Shown here: in pieces, positions 35,898 through 44,240 of the stretch
Layout of the letters: every line of letters starts with the position of its first letter
Numbering within the stretch: position 1 is the first letter of the stretch
DNA from: Neobacillus kokaensis
GTDB lineage: Bacteria; Bacillota; Bacilli; Bacillales; Cytobacillaceae
Reading direction: 5' to 3'
Assembly: GCF_014656545.1 (NCBI RefSeq)
Contig: NZ_BNDS01000017.1
Location: 1 to 64,000, forward strand
DNA length: 64,000 nucleotides
The notes under the pieces: model-generated
Database searches by the model: none
What the model saw: only the letters and a program-made list of their open reading frames with translations
What the model was told of the DNA's origin: nothing
Position numbers and translations under genes: made by a program

Positions 35898-37219
35898 CAA
35901 ACTTCCTCCCCAAATTTCGATAACAATAAGTCAATTGTCGATTCATATGCGGGGGATTCATGGGTCCCTTGCTTGACAAATTGGTCAATCCAATCCTTTA
36001 CATCGATGGCCAGGTCGATTTCTCGATCCGTTCCCCGCTTATAAGCCCCGATTTGAATTAAATCCTCTGCATTCTGATAGACACTCATATGCTGCTTCAG
36101 CTTCTCCGCCGCCCTGATATGCTCACTTGTCGCAATCTCACTCATTACTCGGCTGACGCTTGACAGCACATCAATGGCTGGATAGACTCCTTTTCGTGCC
36201 AGATTCCTATCCAGCACAATATGACCGTCTAAAATACCGCGAACCGTATCTGCAATTGGTTCATTCATATCGTCACCATCAACGAGCACCGTATAAAAGG
36301 CAGTAATACTGCCTTTGGCGTTCGTTCCGGCCCGCTCGAGCAGGCGTGGCAGCAGGGCGAAAACAGAAGGGGTATAGCCTTTGGTTGCCGGAGGTTCGCC
36401 AATTGCCAGTCCGATTTCCCTTTGAGCCATCGCATAACGCGTGACAGAATCAAGCATTAGGTTGACATTCATACCTTGGTCGCGGAAAAACTCAGCAATC
36501 GCCGTCGCAATCATCGCACCCTTGATTCGGATTAATGCAGGCTGATCGGAAGTGGCAGCAACGACAACAGATTTTTTCAATCCCTCTTCACCTAAGTCTC
36601 GTTCAATAAAGTCCAATACTTCACGGCCGCGCTCTCCAATTAGGCCAATCACGTTCACATCGGCCTCAGTGTTCCGGGCAATCATGCCGAGCAGGGTGCT
36701 TTTTCCGACACCGCTCCCCGCAAAGACGCCGACCCGCTGGCCTTTGCCAACTGTTAACAGACCGTCAATTGTACGTACTCCGACACTTAATGGTTGAGTA
36801 ATTCTTGGCCTTGATAACGGGTTCGGCGGCAGATTATCTGCCCCCGCTTCCAGGAGTCCCGCCGGAAGACTGGTTCCGTCCATAGGATTGCCGAGCCCGT
36901 CCAGCACCTTGCCCAGCAGGTCCATTCCTACTTTCACCGTTAACGGTTTTCCGGTTGATACTACATCGCACCCCGGGGCAATCGATTGAAGTTCACCAAG
37001 CGGCATCAGCAGTACTTTGTGATTGCGGAACCCGACCACCTCTGCTTTAATTGGATTCTGCTGCTGCGGTGAAAAGATATGGCAAATATCCCCCAATTTT
37101 ACATCTGGCCCTTGGGATTCTATCGTTAGCCCAATGACCTGTGTGACTTTCCCGTTCATTTTGATTGGATTGATCGTTTCCAAAAGCTCGAGATACGGTT
37201 TACTATTCCATCTACTCAC
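35897..37219 (-). CDS. fliI: flagellum-specific ATPase FliI
   Basis: A 440-residue F1-beta-like ATPase with Walker A VFAGSGVGKSTLL, GERGREV, and the ATP synthase signature region SVTRYAMAQREIGLAIGEPPATKGYTPSVF. It powers flagellar protein export. It starts at GTG 37219 after AGGAGG. Confidence 0.95.
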   Translation of the reverse strand: MSRWNSKPYLELLETINPIKMNGKVTQVIGLTIESQGPDVKLGDICHIFSPQQQNPIKAEVVGFRNHKVLLMPLGELQSIAPGCDVVSTGKPLTVKVGMDLLGKVLDGLGNPMDGTSLPAGLLEAGADNLPPNPLSRPRITQPLSVGVRTIDGLLTVGKGQRVGVFAGSGVGKSTLLGMIARNTEADVNVIGLIGERGREVLDFIERDLGEEGLKKSVVVAATSDQPALIRIKGAMIATAIAEFFRDQGMNVNLMLDSVTRYAMAQREIGLAIGEPPATKGYTPSVFALLPRLLERAGTNAKGSITAFYTVLVDGDDMNEPIADTVRGILDGHIVLDRNLARKGVYPAIDVLSSVSRVMSEIATSEHIRAAEKLKQHMSVYQNAEDLIQIGAYKRGTDREIDLAIDVKDWIDQFVKQGTHESPAYESTIDLLLSKFGEEV

Positions 37220-37956
37220 TTTCGATCCTCCTGTTGGTAAGCAAGCAGCACTTTTTTGATTTCGCTTAGCTGGACATCAATTCTCGCATCAACACTGCCT
37301 GAGGAGGTCCTAATAATGCAGCCGCCCTCGCGGATTGAATAGTCAGGAAACACTTTAATTTCGACCTGTCCGTTATCCATCGCCAATAACTGCTCTCTTT
37401 GTTTCTGGACAAGAGAAAAATCCTCCGGCGCTACGCCGATTGAAATGGAATCCGTTTCATACACCGAACTGAGCGTTTCTTTAATAATATGAATAAGGGC
37501 ATCAGGATTCGTGTTGAGTTCCTGCTGCAGCACCTTCCTCGCAATTTCCATTGTCAGTTCGATAACAAACGGTTCGGCTTCTTGAATAATGGCAGCTTTT
37601 TCGTTGTAGGCCTGCTCTAATATTTCTGCTGCCTTTTGCAGCTGGAATTGATACTCCTGCCTGGCATATGCCCTGCCATCCTCAATTCCCAGCTGATAGC
37701 CTTCCTCATACCCGCGCCGTTTTTCTTCTTCTAACTCTAATCGAAAACGTTCCTCTTCCATTGCCCGCCATTCGGCTAACTCCTGCTGGGCCCGTTCTTT
37801 TTGCCGCTCTAATTCCAGCAGCAGCTCTTCTTTCCGTTCATCAGCCAGATTGAATGGCACGGCGTCCGTCAGCTGCAGCTCTGGAACAGGGACTCCAATC
37901 AGCTTTTGCCCGTTTTGAGCGATTACTTTTCGTGCTTTTACCAGCTTAGATGACAC
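37216..37956 (-). CDS. fliH: flagellar assembly protein FliH
   Basis: A 246-residue FliI regulator with a Glu/Arg/Lys-rich central coiled coil (about residues 50-110) and a V-ATPase E-like C-terminal domain (VIELTMEIARKVLQQEL). I use GTG at 37956 (product begins MSSKLVKARKV); an ATG at 37971 lacks a ribosome site. It overlaps the end of fliG by 11 nt. Confidence 0.85.
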   Translation of the reverse strand: MSSKLVKARKVIAQNGQKLIGVPVPELQLTDAVPFNLADERKEELLLELERQKERAQQELAEWRAMEEERFRLELEEEKRRGYEEGYQLGIEDGRAYARQEYQFQLQKAAEILEQAYNEKAAIIQEAEPFVIELTMEIARKVLQQELNTNPDALIHIIKETLSSVYETDSISIGVAPEDFSLVQKQREQLLAMDNGQVEIKVFPDYSIREGGCIIRTSSGSVDARIDVQLSEIKKVLLAYQQEDRK

Positions 37957-38947
37957 GGTTCTCTTCCCCATTTCGAGAAATAATGATGGCACCGTCTTCC
38001 TCTAATTTTCGAATGATCGTCACAATTCTGCCTTGGGCATCCTCTACATCTTTCACGCGCACCTGCTCATTCGAACTTAATAGTTCCTCGAGTCCCTCTT
38101 CACGGCGTTTCGAAATGTTCCGATAAATTGCATCCTTGACGCCCTCCGAAGTCATTTTTAGTGCCAAATACAAATCCTGATTTTGTACATCCATTAAAAT
38201 CCGCTGGATGGAGCGATTATCAAGATAGGCTATATCATCGAAGACAAACATCCGCTGTTTGATTTCATTAGCAAGCTCTGGGTCCTTCTCTTCCAATGTT
38301 TCAAGAATATTCTTTTCCGTGCCGCGGTCAACACTGCTTAAAATACTAACAATCGAGTCAATACCTTTTTGCGCTTCCTGTTTCTGCGAGCTTGTCATGG
38401 TCAGCTTTTCTTTTAAAACCTGCTCTACCTGATAGATAATTTCCGGTGAAGCGGTATCCATCATCGCAATCCTTCTGGCAATGTCAATTTGACGTTCCGA
38501 CGGGAAGCTTGCGAGAACAGCCGCTGCTTTTTCCGATTCTAAATAGGATAAAACCAATGCTACTGTCTGTGCGTTCTCATATTGAAGCAAATGGAAAATC
38601 TGTAATGGCTCCACATGCTGAATAAATTGAAACGGCCGGTTGCTGGTCCGATTGCCCATCCGCTTTAAAAAGCCTGCTGCCTTATCAGGGCCAAATGTGC
38701 GTTTTAATAGGTCTGTGGCTGTATCAAGGCCGCCGTACGATACGATATTGGAGTCAATCGCCAATTGATGAAATTCCCTCATCACTTGCTCTTTCACATC
38801 AGATGTGACCCGGCGCAGCTCGGTAATTTCCTTTGTGATACTCTCAATCTCTCGTTCTTCTAGATGCTTCATGATACCGGCAGAAACGTCCGGTCCGACA
38901 GAAAGCAGTAAGATTGCTGCCTTTTGAGTATTTGTATACTGTTCCAT
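37946..38947 (-). CDS. fliG: flagellar motor switch protein FliG
   Basis: A 333-residue C-ring rotor protein. Features include QKAAILLLSVGPDVSAGIMKHL at the N-terminus, the FliF-binding region, and the C-terminal torque helix (DVQNQDLYLALKMTSEGVKDAIYRNISKR) that contacts the stator. It lies 18 nt after fliF. Confidence 0.95.
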   Translation of the reverse strand: MEQYTNTQKAAILLLSVGPDVSAGIMKHLEEREIESITKEITELRRVTSDVKEQVMREFHQLAIDSNIVSYGGLDTATDLLKRTFGPDKAAGFLKRMGNRTSNRPFQFIQHVEPLQIFHLLQYENAQTVALVLSYLESEKAAAVLASFPSERQIDIARRIAMMDTASPEIIYQVEQVLKEKLTMTSSQKQEAQKGIDSIVSILSSVDRGTEKNILETLEEKDPELANEIKQRMFVFDDIAYLDNRSIQRILMDVQNQDLYLALKMTSEGVKDAIYRNISKRREEGLEELLSSNEQVRVKDVEDAQGRIVTIIRKLEEDGAIIISRNGEENRVI

Positions 38948-38965
38948 CTCATTACTCCCCTTTAC

Positions 38966-40570
38966 CTAATCACGCGTAAGCCAATTCCGCAGCAAGCCGA
39001 CGAATTCTTCTGGCTGATCGAGCGCCATCTGCTCCACTTGCTTTTTAATCGCTGCTTTTTCATCTTCTTTTAGCTCAATAGATTCATAGACAGCCTCTTG
39101 GTAAATAGGAAATGGATCGTCCTCTTCCTCCTCAGCTGCTTTCCTGCGGCGTAAGACAAGGAATAGTACAAGAAGGAGAATCAAGCCGCCGGCACCAATT
39201 AGACTATAAAGCAGCCATGGCTGAAGCTGATTAGACTTTTCCTCGACTTTTGGCAGTTCTGCTTTCCCGCTGAAAGCTTGAGAGAACACAGTAATCCGTG
39301 ATGTAATATCTTGATCGGTTAATGCCGTATTCGGACTTAAGGCTGTCCTTACTACATTCGAGAGAACCTGTTGAATATTTGCCTTCGTTTCCGCTTTCAG
39401 CGATGCCGGGTTTTTGGGGTCCGGAGGCTCCACACCGACATTGATTGTCAAATCCTCAATCTTATAAGGACTTTTCGAAATCTCATTCGTGATGCGGTTC
39501 ACTTCATAATTGACACGATTTTCAGTCTCGCTCGAAGTATTTTCCTGTGATGGGCTCGAAGCGGAATATTGTTCAGGCACATCCGTTTGCCCCGTTCCGT
39601 TCACACCAGAAGTCGTATCCTTGCCGCTGTATTCTTTCGTAATCTCTTCGACACTGATGGCCAGTCCCTTATTTTTTTTGCCTTTTTCGTCTTCTGTGAC
39701 AGGTTCGACTAATTCTTCCCGTGTCTTCACTTGATCAAAATTTAATCGCACAAACGCCTGAACCAGCACCTTGTTATGCCCCATAATCGTTCCGAGCATC
39801 TGCTGCAAGTCTTTTTGAATATCATGTTCGATATCCTTCTGGATTTTCCGCTGCTGATCAAAATTATCCATGGCTCCCGTTGTTTGATCCGGCAGCTCCA
39901 GCCCTTGTCCGCCCTGGTCCGTCATCACAATATTTTCTTTCGGCAAATTCGGGACACTTTTAGAGACTAAATGATACAAAACTTGAATTTCCTTAGGCTC
40001 TAATTCATATCCCGGCTCCAGTTCAACGACAACGGAAGCGGAAGCCTGTTCCTTTTCATCCGGCCTGATAAACAGGCTTTCCTGCGGCGTAGATATGACA
40101 ACAGCAGCATTTTTCACCCCTTCGACATGCCGTAACAAATTAGCGACTTCCCCTTGAAGGGCCTCTTTTTCCATCGCATCAAGCTGCCGGTCGGTTGCCC
40201 CAAATTGCAAATCCTTTGTCATATCGAAAAAACTAATCGTTCCCGTTTTCGGCAGTCCTTTTGAAGCCAAGGAAACTAATAAATTATCGACATCCTCCTT
40301 TGGAACCTCAATCGTGGTTCCGTTCCGATCCAAGCGGTAGTCCGTATAGCCTTCCTGATCTAATTCGGCTTTGATATCGCCGATTTCCTTTTGGCTCAGT
40401 TCATTGGTAAACAGCGGAACATACGTCTGTCTTGACAGAAGAAAGATTGAGAGCGCCAAAGCGAAAATAAGAGCAATAAAAATACCAACAAAAAGAAATC
40501 TTTGTTTTTTACTGACAGAGTTCCAATATTCGATATACTTTTCTTTAACGTTTCGTATTTGTTGAATCAT
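38966..40570 (-). CDS. fliF: flagellar MS-ring protein FliF
   Basis: A 534-residue protein with two membrane helices (about residues 25-45 and 440-460), a YscJ-like N-terminal ring-building domain and the FliG-binding C-terminal tail (about 490-534). Family patterns include KGLPKTGTISFFDMTKDLQFGATD and NLLRHVEGVKNAAVVI. It starts at ATG 40570. Confidence 0.95.
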   Translation of the reverse strand: MIQQIRNVKEKYIEYWNSVSKKQRFLFVGIFIALIFALALSIFLLSRQTYVPLFTNELSQKEIGDIKAELDQEGYTDYRLDRNGTTIEVPKEDVDNLLVSLASKGLPKTGTISFFDMTKDLQFGATDRQLDAMEKEALQGEVANLLRHVEGVKNAAVVISTPQESLFIRPDEKEQASASVVVELEPGYELEPKEIQVLYHLVSKSVPNLPKENIVMTDQGGQGLELPDQTTGAMDNFDQQRKIQKDIEHDIQKDLQQMLGTIMGHNKVLVQAFVRLNFDQVKTREELVEPVTEDEKGKKNKGLAISVEEITKEYSGKDTTSGVNGTGQTDVPEQYSASSPSQENTSSETENRVNYEVNRITNEISKSPYKIEDLTINVGVEPPDPKNPASLKAETKANIQQVLSNVVRTALSPNTALTDQDITSRITVFSQAFSGKAELPKVEEKSNQLQPWLLYSLIGAGGLILLLVLFLVLRRRKAAEEEEDDPFPIYQEAVYESIELKEDEKAAIKKQVEQMALDQPEEFVGLLRNWLTRD

Positions 40571-40590
40571 GCTTCTCCACTATTTCCTTA

Positions 40591-40887
40591 CTAGATTTGC
40601 ATTCTCATGATTTCTTGATAAGCTTCCATTGCTTTATCCCGCACCTGGGTTGTTAGCGTAACAGCGATGCTTGCTTTTTGTGCGGCAATCGTCACATCGT
40701 GCAGGTTAATCGGTTCTCCCTTGGCTAATGCTAATGATTTCGTTTCAAATTCATTCACGGCACTATTTGCTTCTTGAATATATTTTTGTAACAGATTCCC
40801 GAAGGAGGCAGATGGTTCAGCTGCGGCCTGCGGCTTAATCCCCTGCAAAAAACTGCCCGGCAATCCTTGAATATTACTGATGTTCAT
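40591..40887 (-). CDS. fliE: flagellar hook-basal body protein FliE
   Basis: A 98-residue rod-MS-ring junction protein with the FliE C-terminal pattern (DVTIAAQKASIAVTLTTQVRDKAMEAYQEIMRMQI). It lies 20 nt after flgC and 20 nt before fliF. Confidence 0.93.
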   Translation of the reverse strand: MNISNIQGLPGSFLQGIKPQAAAEPSASFGNLLQKYIQEANSAVNEFETKSLALAKGEPINLHDVTIAAQKASIAVTLTTQVRDKAMEAYQEIMRMQI

Positions 40888-40907
40888 ATCCTATTCCTCC
40901 TCCTTCC

Positions 40908-41348
40908 CTATCTTCCAATTTCCAAGGCCTTTAACAGCATCGATTTTCCGGCATTAAAGGCTGTAACATTGGCTTCATACGCTCGTGATGTTGACATCAA
41001 ATCAACCATTTCCTTGGTGACATCAACATTAGGCATCATCACATATCCTTGCTTATTGCTATCTGGGTTGGATGGATCATACACGGCCTGAAACGGGGTC
41101 GTATCTTCAACAATTTTATTAACATGGACTCCTGAAAGAGAGAGTTCCTGCTGAAGATAATTCATAAACGTCGGGGGCTTATTCGGCGTCATCTCCACCA
41201 TCTTCCGGCGGTAAGGCTGCCATTCTCCGTTCACTAATCGGCCTCTTGCAGTGTTGGCGTTCGCAATATTAGAGGAAACAACATCAAGCTTTAGCCGATT
41301 CGCTGTTAACGCAGAGCCGCTGATTGATAACGTTTGAAAAATCGACAT
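40908..41348 (-). CDS. flgC: flagellar proximal rod protein FlgC
   Basis: A 146-residue rod protein. The N-terminal motif SGSALTANRLKLDVVSSNIANANT and C-terminal DLMSTSRAYEANVTAFNAGKSM are the FlgC/FlgG-type coiled-coil ends. It lies 5 nt after flgB. Confidence 0.95.
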   Translation of the reverse strand: MSIFQTLSISGSALTANRLKLDVVSSNIANANTARGRLVNGEWQPYRRKMVEMTPNKPPTFMNYLQQELSLSGVHVNKIVEDTTPFQAVYDPSNPDSNKQGYVMMPNVDVTKEMVDLMSTSRAYEANVTAFNAGKSMLLKALEIGR

Positions 41349-41353
41349 AGTGT

Positions 41354-41746
41354 TTATCCCCTTCCTCTAATTGATGCTTTTAATAAATTAAATTCTTCAT
41401 TCAATCCATAGGTTAACGATTGGTACCAAATCGTATTTTGACTTAGCTGGGTCATTTCAAAATCCAAATCTACACCATTTCCACTGTTTGAAAAAACAGT
41501 GTTTTCCCGTTCTAATTTCGCGGAAGGAATCGACGCTGCATGGGAAGCCCCTATCACGAAATGTTTGGGATAGGTACGGTTTCCTGCGAATCTGCTTTGA
41601 ACTTCCTGCTGCAGCATCTCTTCAAAGGAAACCTTTGTTGGTTTGTAATTGGGGGTGTCTGCATTGGCAATATTATTAGAAATTGATTTTTGACGTAAGG
41701 CAGAGGCATCTAAGGCACTTGACATGATTCCAATCAATCGGTTCAT
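41354..41746 (-). CDS. flgB: flagellar proximal rod protein FlgB
   Basis: A 130-residue rod protein with SALDASALRQKSISNNIANADTPNYK at the N-terminus and a C-terminal coiled-coil end. I chose ATG 41746 with AAGGG at about 7 nt; a TTG at 41764 is less likely. Confidence 0.93.
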   Translation of the reverse strand: MNRLIGIMSSALDASALRQKSISNNIANADTPNYKPTKVSFEEMLQQEVQSRFAGNRTYPKHFVIGASHAASIPSAKLERENTVFSNSGNGVDLDFEMTQLSQNTIWYQSLTYGLNEEFNLLKASIRGRG

Positions 41747-41771
41747 CTTTTTCACCCTTTTCAATAGAAAC

Positions 41772-42146
41772 TTAAGAATTAGACTTTAATGATTTTATCG
41801 CTTCTGCCCATGAGGTTTTCAACTCCTGAAACATACCTTCTACTTCATTTAGAATCCCGCTGTCTTTTTTCATATTGGCTTCCATTAATCGTTGTTTCAT
41901 ATAGTCATAGAGAGAATAAAGCGAGTTTGATAGTTCGTAATCCATATTTAATGTCACCATAAGTTCGGTTAGGATATCCTGCGTCTTCATGATCAAGGAG
42001 TGAGCTTTTGCCGGGTCCTTGTTCTCAATTGCCCGCTTTGCCTGGTTGAGAAACTTTACACCGCCATTATAGAGCATGAGCGTTAAATCCTCCGGTTTAG
42101 CCGTAAACACTTGATTTCTCTGGTAAACCTCATTTCGGTCGATCAT
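41772..42146 (-). CDS. fliS: flagellin export chaperone FliS
   Basis: A 124-residue helical chaperone with the FliS pattern (YQRNQVFTAKPEDLTLMLYNGGVKFLNQAKRAI). It binds flagellin before export. Unusually it is in the fliM operon next to flgB, rather than after fliD as in B. subtilis. Confidence 0.92.
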   Translation of the reverse strand: MIDRNEVYQRNQVFTAKPEDLTLMLYNGGVKFLNQAKRAIENKDPAKAHSLIMKTQDILTELMVTLNMDYELSNSLYSLYDYMKQRLMEANMKKDSGILNEVEGMFQELKTSWAEAIKSLKSNS

Positions 42147-42161
42147 AAATTCGTCCCCCCT

Positions 42162-42521
42162 TTACTTCGTTCGGTCATAAAAAACACCCTTTGAAACACC
42201 GGTCAAATCCTCATATTGACTCTTAATAAACTGATTTCTTTGCTCGGAACGAATGCGGTTGGATAGTTTTCTCATCGTCAGCTGCAATTGTGACTGAATT
42301 TCTTTTTCCAGTACAGTAAGCCTGTTTAGCTGTTCTCTTATCGTGTCACTCATAAGCAGAGATCCAGCTTCCCCATCTACCTTATTAATAGAAGAAATGC
42401 AAACTTCCCTCTGCTCGAGCAATCCTGGCACCAAGTCTTCCGCTCCTTGCTGTAATGCTTCCAATATCCTCTTAGAAAGTTCAAAATAATGCTGCAGCTG
42501 TTCCTCTTTTTTCGTAATCAT
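42162..42521 (-). CDS. fliT: FliT-like export chaperone
   Basis: A 119-residue protein that is mainly helical and charged, with no membrane segment. Its size, predicted coiled coil (about residues 60-105) and position next to fliS fit FliT, which binds FliD. Sequence recognition is weak, so the name rests largely on context. Confidence 0.6.
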   Translation of the reverse strand: MITKKEEQLQHYFELSKRILEALQQGAEDLVPGLLEQREVCISSINKVDGEAGSLLMSDTIREQLNRLTVLEKEIQSQLQLTMRKLSNRIRSEQRNQFIKSQYEDLTGVSKGVFYDRTK

Positions 42522-42537
42522 CTTTTCATTGCCCTCC

Positions 42538-42912
42538 TCATAACGGAGATTGGCAAATTTCCTTAATTCTTACGCCAAAGTGCTCTTCAATAACAACCAC
42601 TTCACCTCTGGCAATCAGCTTGTTATTGACAAACACATCCACCGGTTCGCCTGACATCTTATCTAATTCCACGATCGAGCCGCTCGTTAATTCTAGCACT
42701 TCACTAATTTTCTTTTTCGTCCGACCCAGTTCCACGACAATTTCTAATGGAATATCGAGAAGAAGGTCCAAATTCATGTTGTCAGTTATTTTTTCAACAG
42801 CTTCATCAGGCACAAGCTCAGCAAACTGGAATGGTTGATTCATTGACTCTTGTTTATGGTCAGCAAGCAATGCATCAATTTCATCCTGTGTCAGTTTACC
42901 CGTTTCAATCAT
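42538..42912 (-). CDS. fliN: FliN/FliY-like switch protein carrying the CheY-binding motif
   Basis: A 124-residue protein. It begins with MIETGKLTQDEIDALLADHK, which has the EIDALL motif that binds CheY-P at the N-terminus of FliM and FliY, then a single FliN domain (LDIPLEIVVELGRTKKKISEVL...). It looks like FliY without the CheC phosphatase domain. I chose ATG 42912, with AAGGAG 9 nt before it; it overlaps the fliM stop. The adjacent FliM lacks this motif, so the motif has in effect moved to FliN. No CheY is encoded in the window. Confidence 0.85.
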   Translation of the reverse strand: MIETGKLTQDEIDALLADHKQESMNQPFQFAELVPDEAVEKITDNMNLDLLLDIPLEIVVELGRTKKKISEVLELTSGSIVELDKMSGEPVDVFVNNKLIARGEVVVIEEHFGVRIKEICQSPL

Positions 42913-43846
42913 CAACGCCATCTCCTTCTACCAAATGTTCAATCTTTACGGCCACTCTTGACTTCTTCATCCCCGGATGGGCAAGGAACTTCACTTCTTC
43001 ATTGACCCTTACTTGCAGCGGCTCATCTGCCAGCTGGTTTAACTGAATGACATCATTGACATTTAAGCCGAGCAATTCTTCAATGGTGATGGCAGCCCGT
43101 CCTAATTCTGTAATAACCGGAACCGTTAAATGTTCAATTCGTTCTTGCAAAAATTCACTTTCATCTTTGTTTTTCGCCCATTTCCCATGGCCGTACCAAT
43201 TATGAGAAGAAAGTTTAGGAATAAATGGCTCCAACAATATGTATGGAATACAAAGATGCATCGTTTCTTCCCTTTTTTCAATCGTAATTTGAAAGGTGAC
43301 CACAATAACCGTTTCCGTTGGGATTCCCAGCTGCAAAAACTGTGGATTTGTTTCCATGTTCAAATAGCGAAGCGGGAGGACCATAATGTCACTCCAAGCC
43401 TTCTTTAGAATTTGAACAACCCCTTCCAGCAATCTCTTTAGGACATTGGATTCGATGGGCGTTAAGGTGGTTCTCCCCCATTCTTCATCCATTCCCTTGC
43501 CTCCTAAAAGACGGTCAATCATCACAAAAGCCATTTGCGGATTGAGCTCCATCGCCATGCGGATACCCTGTTCACCTGATTCAAACACACTTAATATTGT
43601 CGTATCCGGGAGCTGCTTAACGAACTCCTCATACAACATCTGTTCAACAGAAGAGGCCTCAACCTGGACAAACGACCGTAATTCAGTGGAGATAAAGGAA
43701 GCCAGCTGGTAAGCAAAATTCTCATGAATTCTCGTCAGAACCCGCACCTGCTCCATAGATAATCGTAATGCTTTTTTAAAATCATAGACTCTTGGTTCAG
43801 CAGAACTGCCTCCAAAAGCCAGGGAATTCGGCATATTGTTGTCCAT
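42905..43846 (-). CDS. fliM: flagellar motor switch protein FliM, N-terminal motif missing
   Basis: A 313-residue FliM with a CheC-like middle domain (VYDFKKALRLSMEQVRVLTRIHENFAYQL, ... MIDRLLGGKG) and C-terminal FliN-like domain (TELGRAAITIEELLGLNVNDVIQLNQL). The N-terminal LSQxEIDALL CheY-P-binding motif is absent; the protein starts MDNNMPNSLAFGGSSAEPR. It is the first gene of the riboswitch-controlled operon, about 125 nt after the aptamer. Confidence 0.9.
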   Translation of the reverse strand: MDNNMPNSLAFGGSSAEPRVYDFKKALRLSMEQVRVLTRIHENFAYQLASFISTELRSFVQVEASSVEQMLYEEFVKQLPDTTILSVFESGEQGIRMAMELNPQMAFVMIDRLLGGKGMDEEWGRTTLTPIESNVLKRLLEGVVQILKKAWSDIMVLPLRYLNMETNPQFLQLGIPTETVIVVTFQITIEKREETMHLCIPYILLEPFIPKLSSHNWYGHGKWAKNKDESEFLQERIEHLTVPVITELGRAAITIEELLGLNVNDVIQLNQLADEPLQVRVNEEVKFLAHPGMKKSRVAVKIEHLVEGDGVDD

Positions 43847-43894
43847 TTATTCACACCTCTTGTTCCTTTTAGACTATTAATAAATACCTAGACG

Positions 43895-43931
43895 CAAAAA
43901 AGACGAGACCACCCCGAAGAATAGTCTCGTC
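43895..43931 (-). terminator. expression-platform terminator of the fliM riboswitch
   Basis: On the minus strand GACGAGACTATT and GGTGGTCTCGTC form a hairpin (43902-43931) followed by six U residues. It lies between the c-di-GMP aptamer and fliM, so it can stop transcription before the operon. Whether ligand promotes or prevents it cannot be decided by eye. Confidence 0.8.
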
Positions 43932-43971
43932 CATAGCAAATAAACATAGATAGTTTAGGACAATCTATTTC

Positions 43972-44045
43972 GGCAACTGGCTGGCATATTGTCATGACAA
44001 TTTAGCCCCTATAGCTTTGCGTCGCTGAGTTTCCTCAGGTTTGCC
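43972..44045 (-). ncRNA. c-di-GMP-I (GEMM) riboswitch before the fliM-fliA operon
   Basis: On the minus strand a closing stem GGCAA/TTGCC encloses CTGAG-GAAA-CTCAG, a GNRA tetraloop hairpin, followed by the GEMM core ACGCAAAGCTATAGGGGCT. The same core occurs at 62527-62545. The promoter is at 44075-44103 and a terminator follows at 43895-43931. It should make the whole 17-kb operon respond to cyclic di-GMP, as reported for the flgB operon of Clostridioides difficile. Confidence 0.92.
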
Positions 44046-44074
44046 TTTTTCAATTTTTAAGTAATTCTAGGAAA

Positions 44075-44103
44075 ATGATAACATTACAAAAATATTTTTT
44101 CAA
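44075..44103 (-). promoter_or_regulatory. sigma-A promoter of the riboswitch-fliM operon
   Basis: TTGAAA (44098-44103), 17-nt spacer, TATCAT (44075-44080) on the minus strand, about 30 nt before the aptamer stem. Spacing is ideal. Confidence 0.7.
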
Positions 44104-44195
44104 ATACATTTTGTTGTAAACCCCCATAAATTGACGAATATTATCGAATTATTTACGAATATTTAACATTTATTTATTAAAAGTATCGAATTTTG

Positions 44196-44229
44196 TAAAA
44201 AAATAGAGAATACCTAGGAAGATATTCTC
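44196..44229 (-). terminator. terminator of the fliK-flgD-flgE operon
   Basis: On the minus strand GAGAATATC and GGTATTCTC form a 9-bp stem with one mismatch, followed by TATTTTTTT. It lies 12 nt after the flgE stop and separates flgE from the riboswitch promoter. Confidence 0.75.
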
Positions 44230-44240
44230 GCATTTTACTT

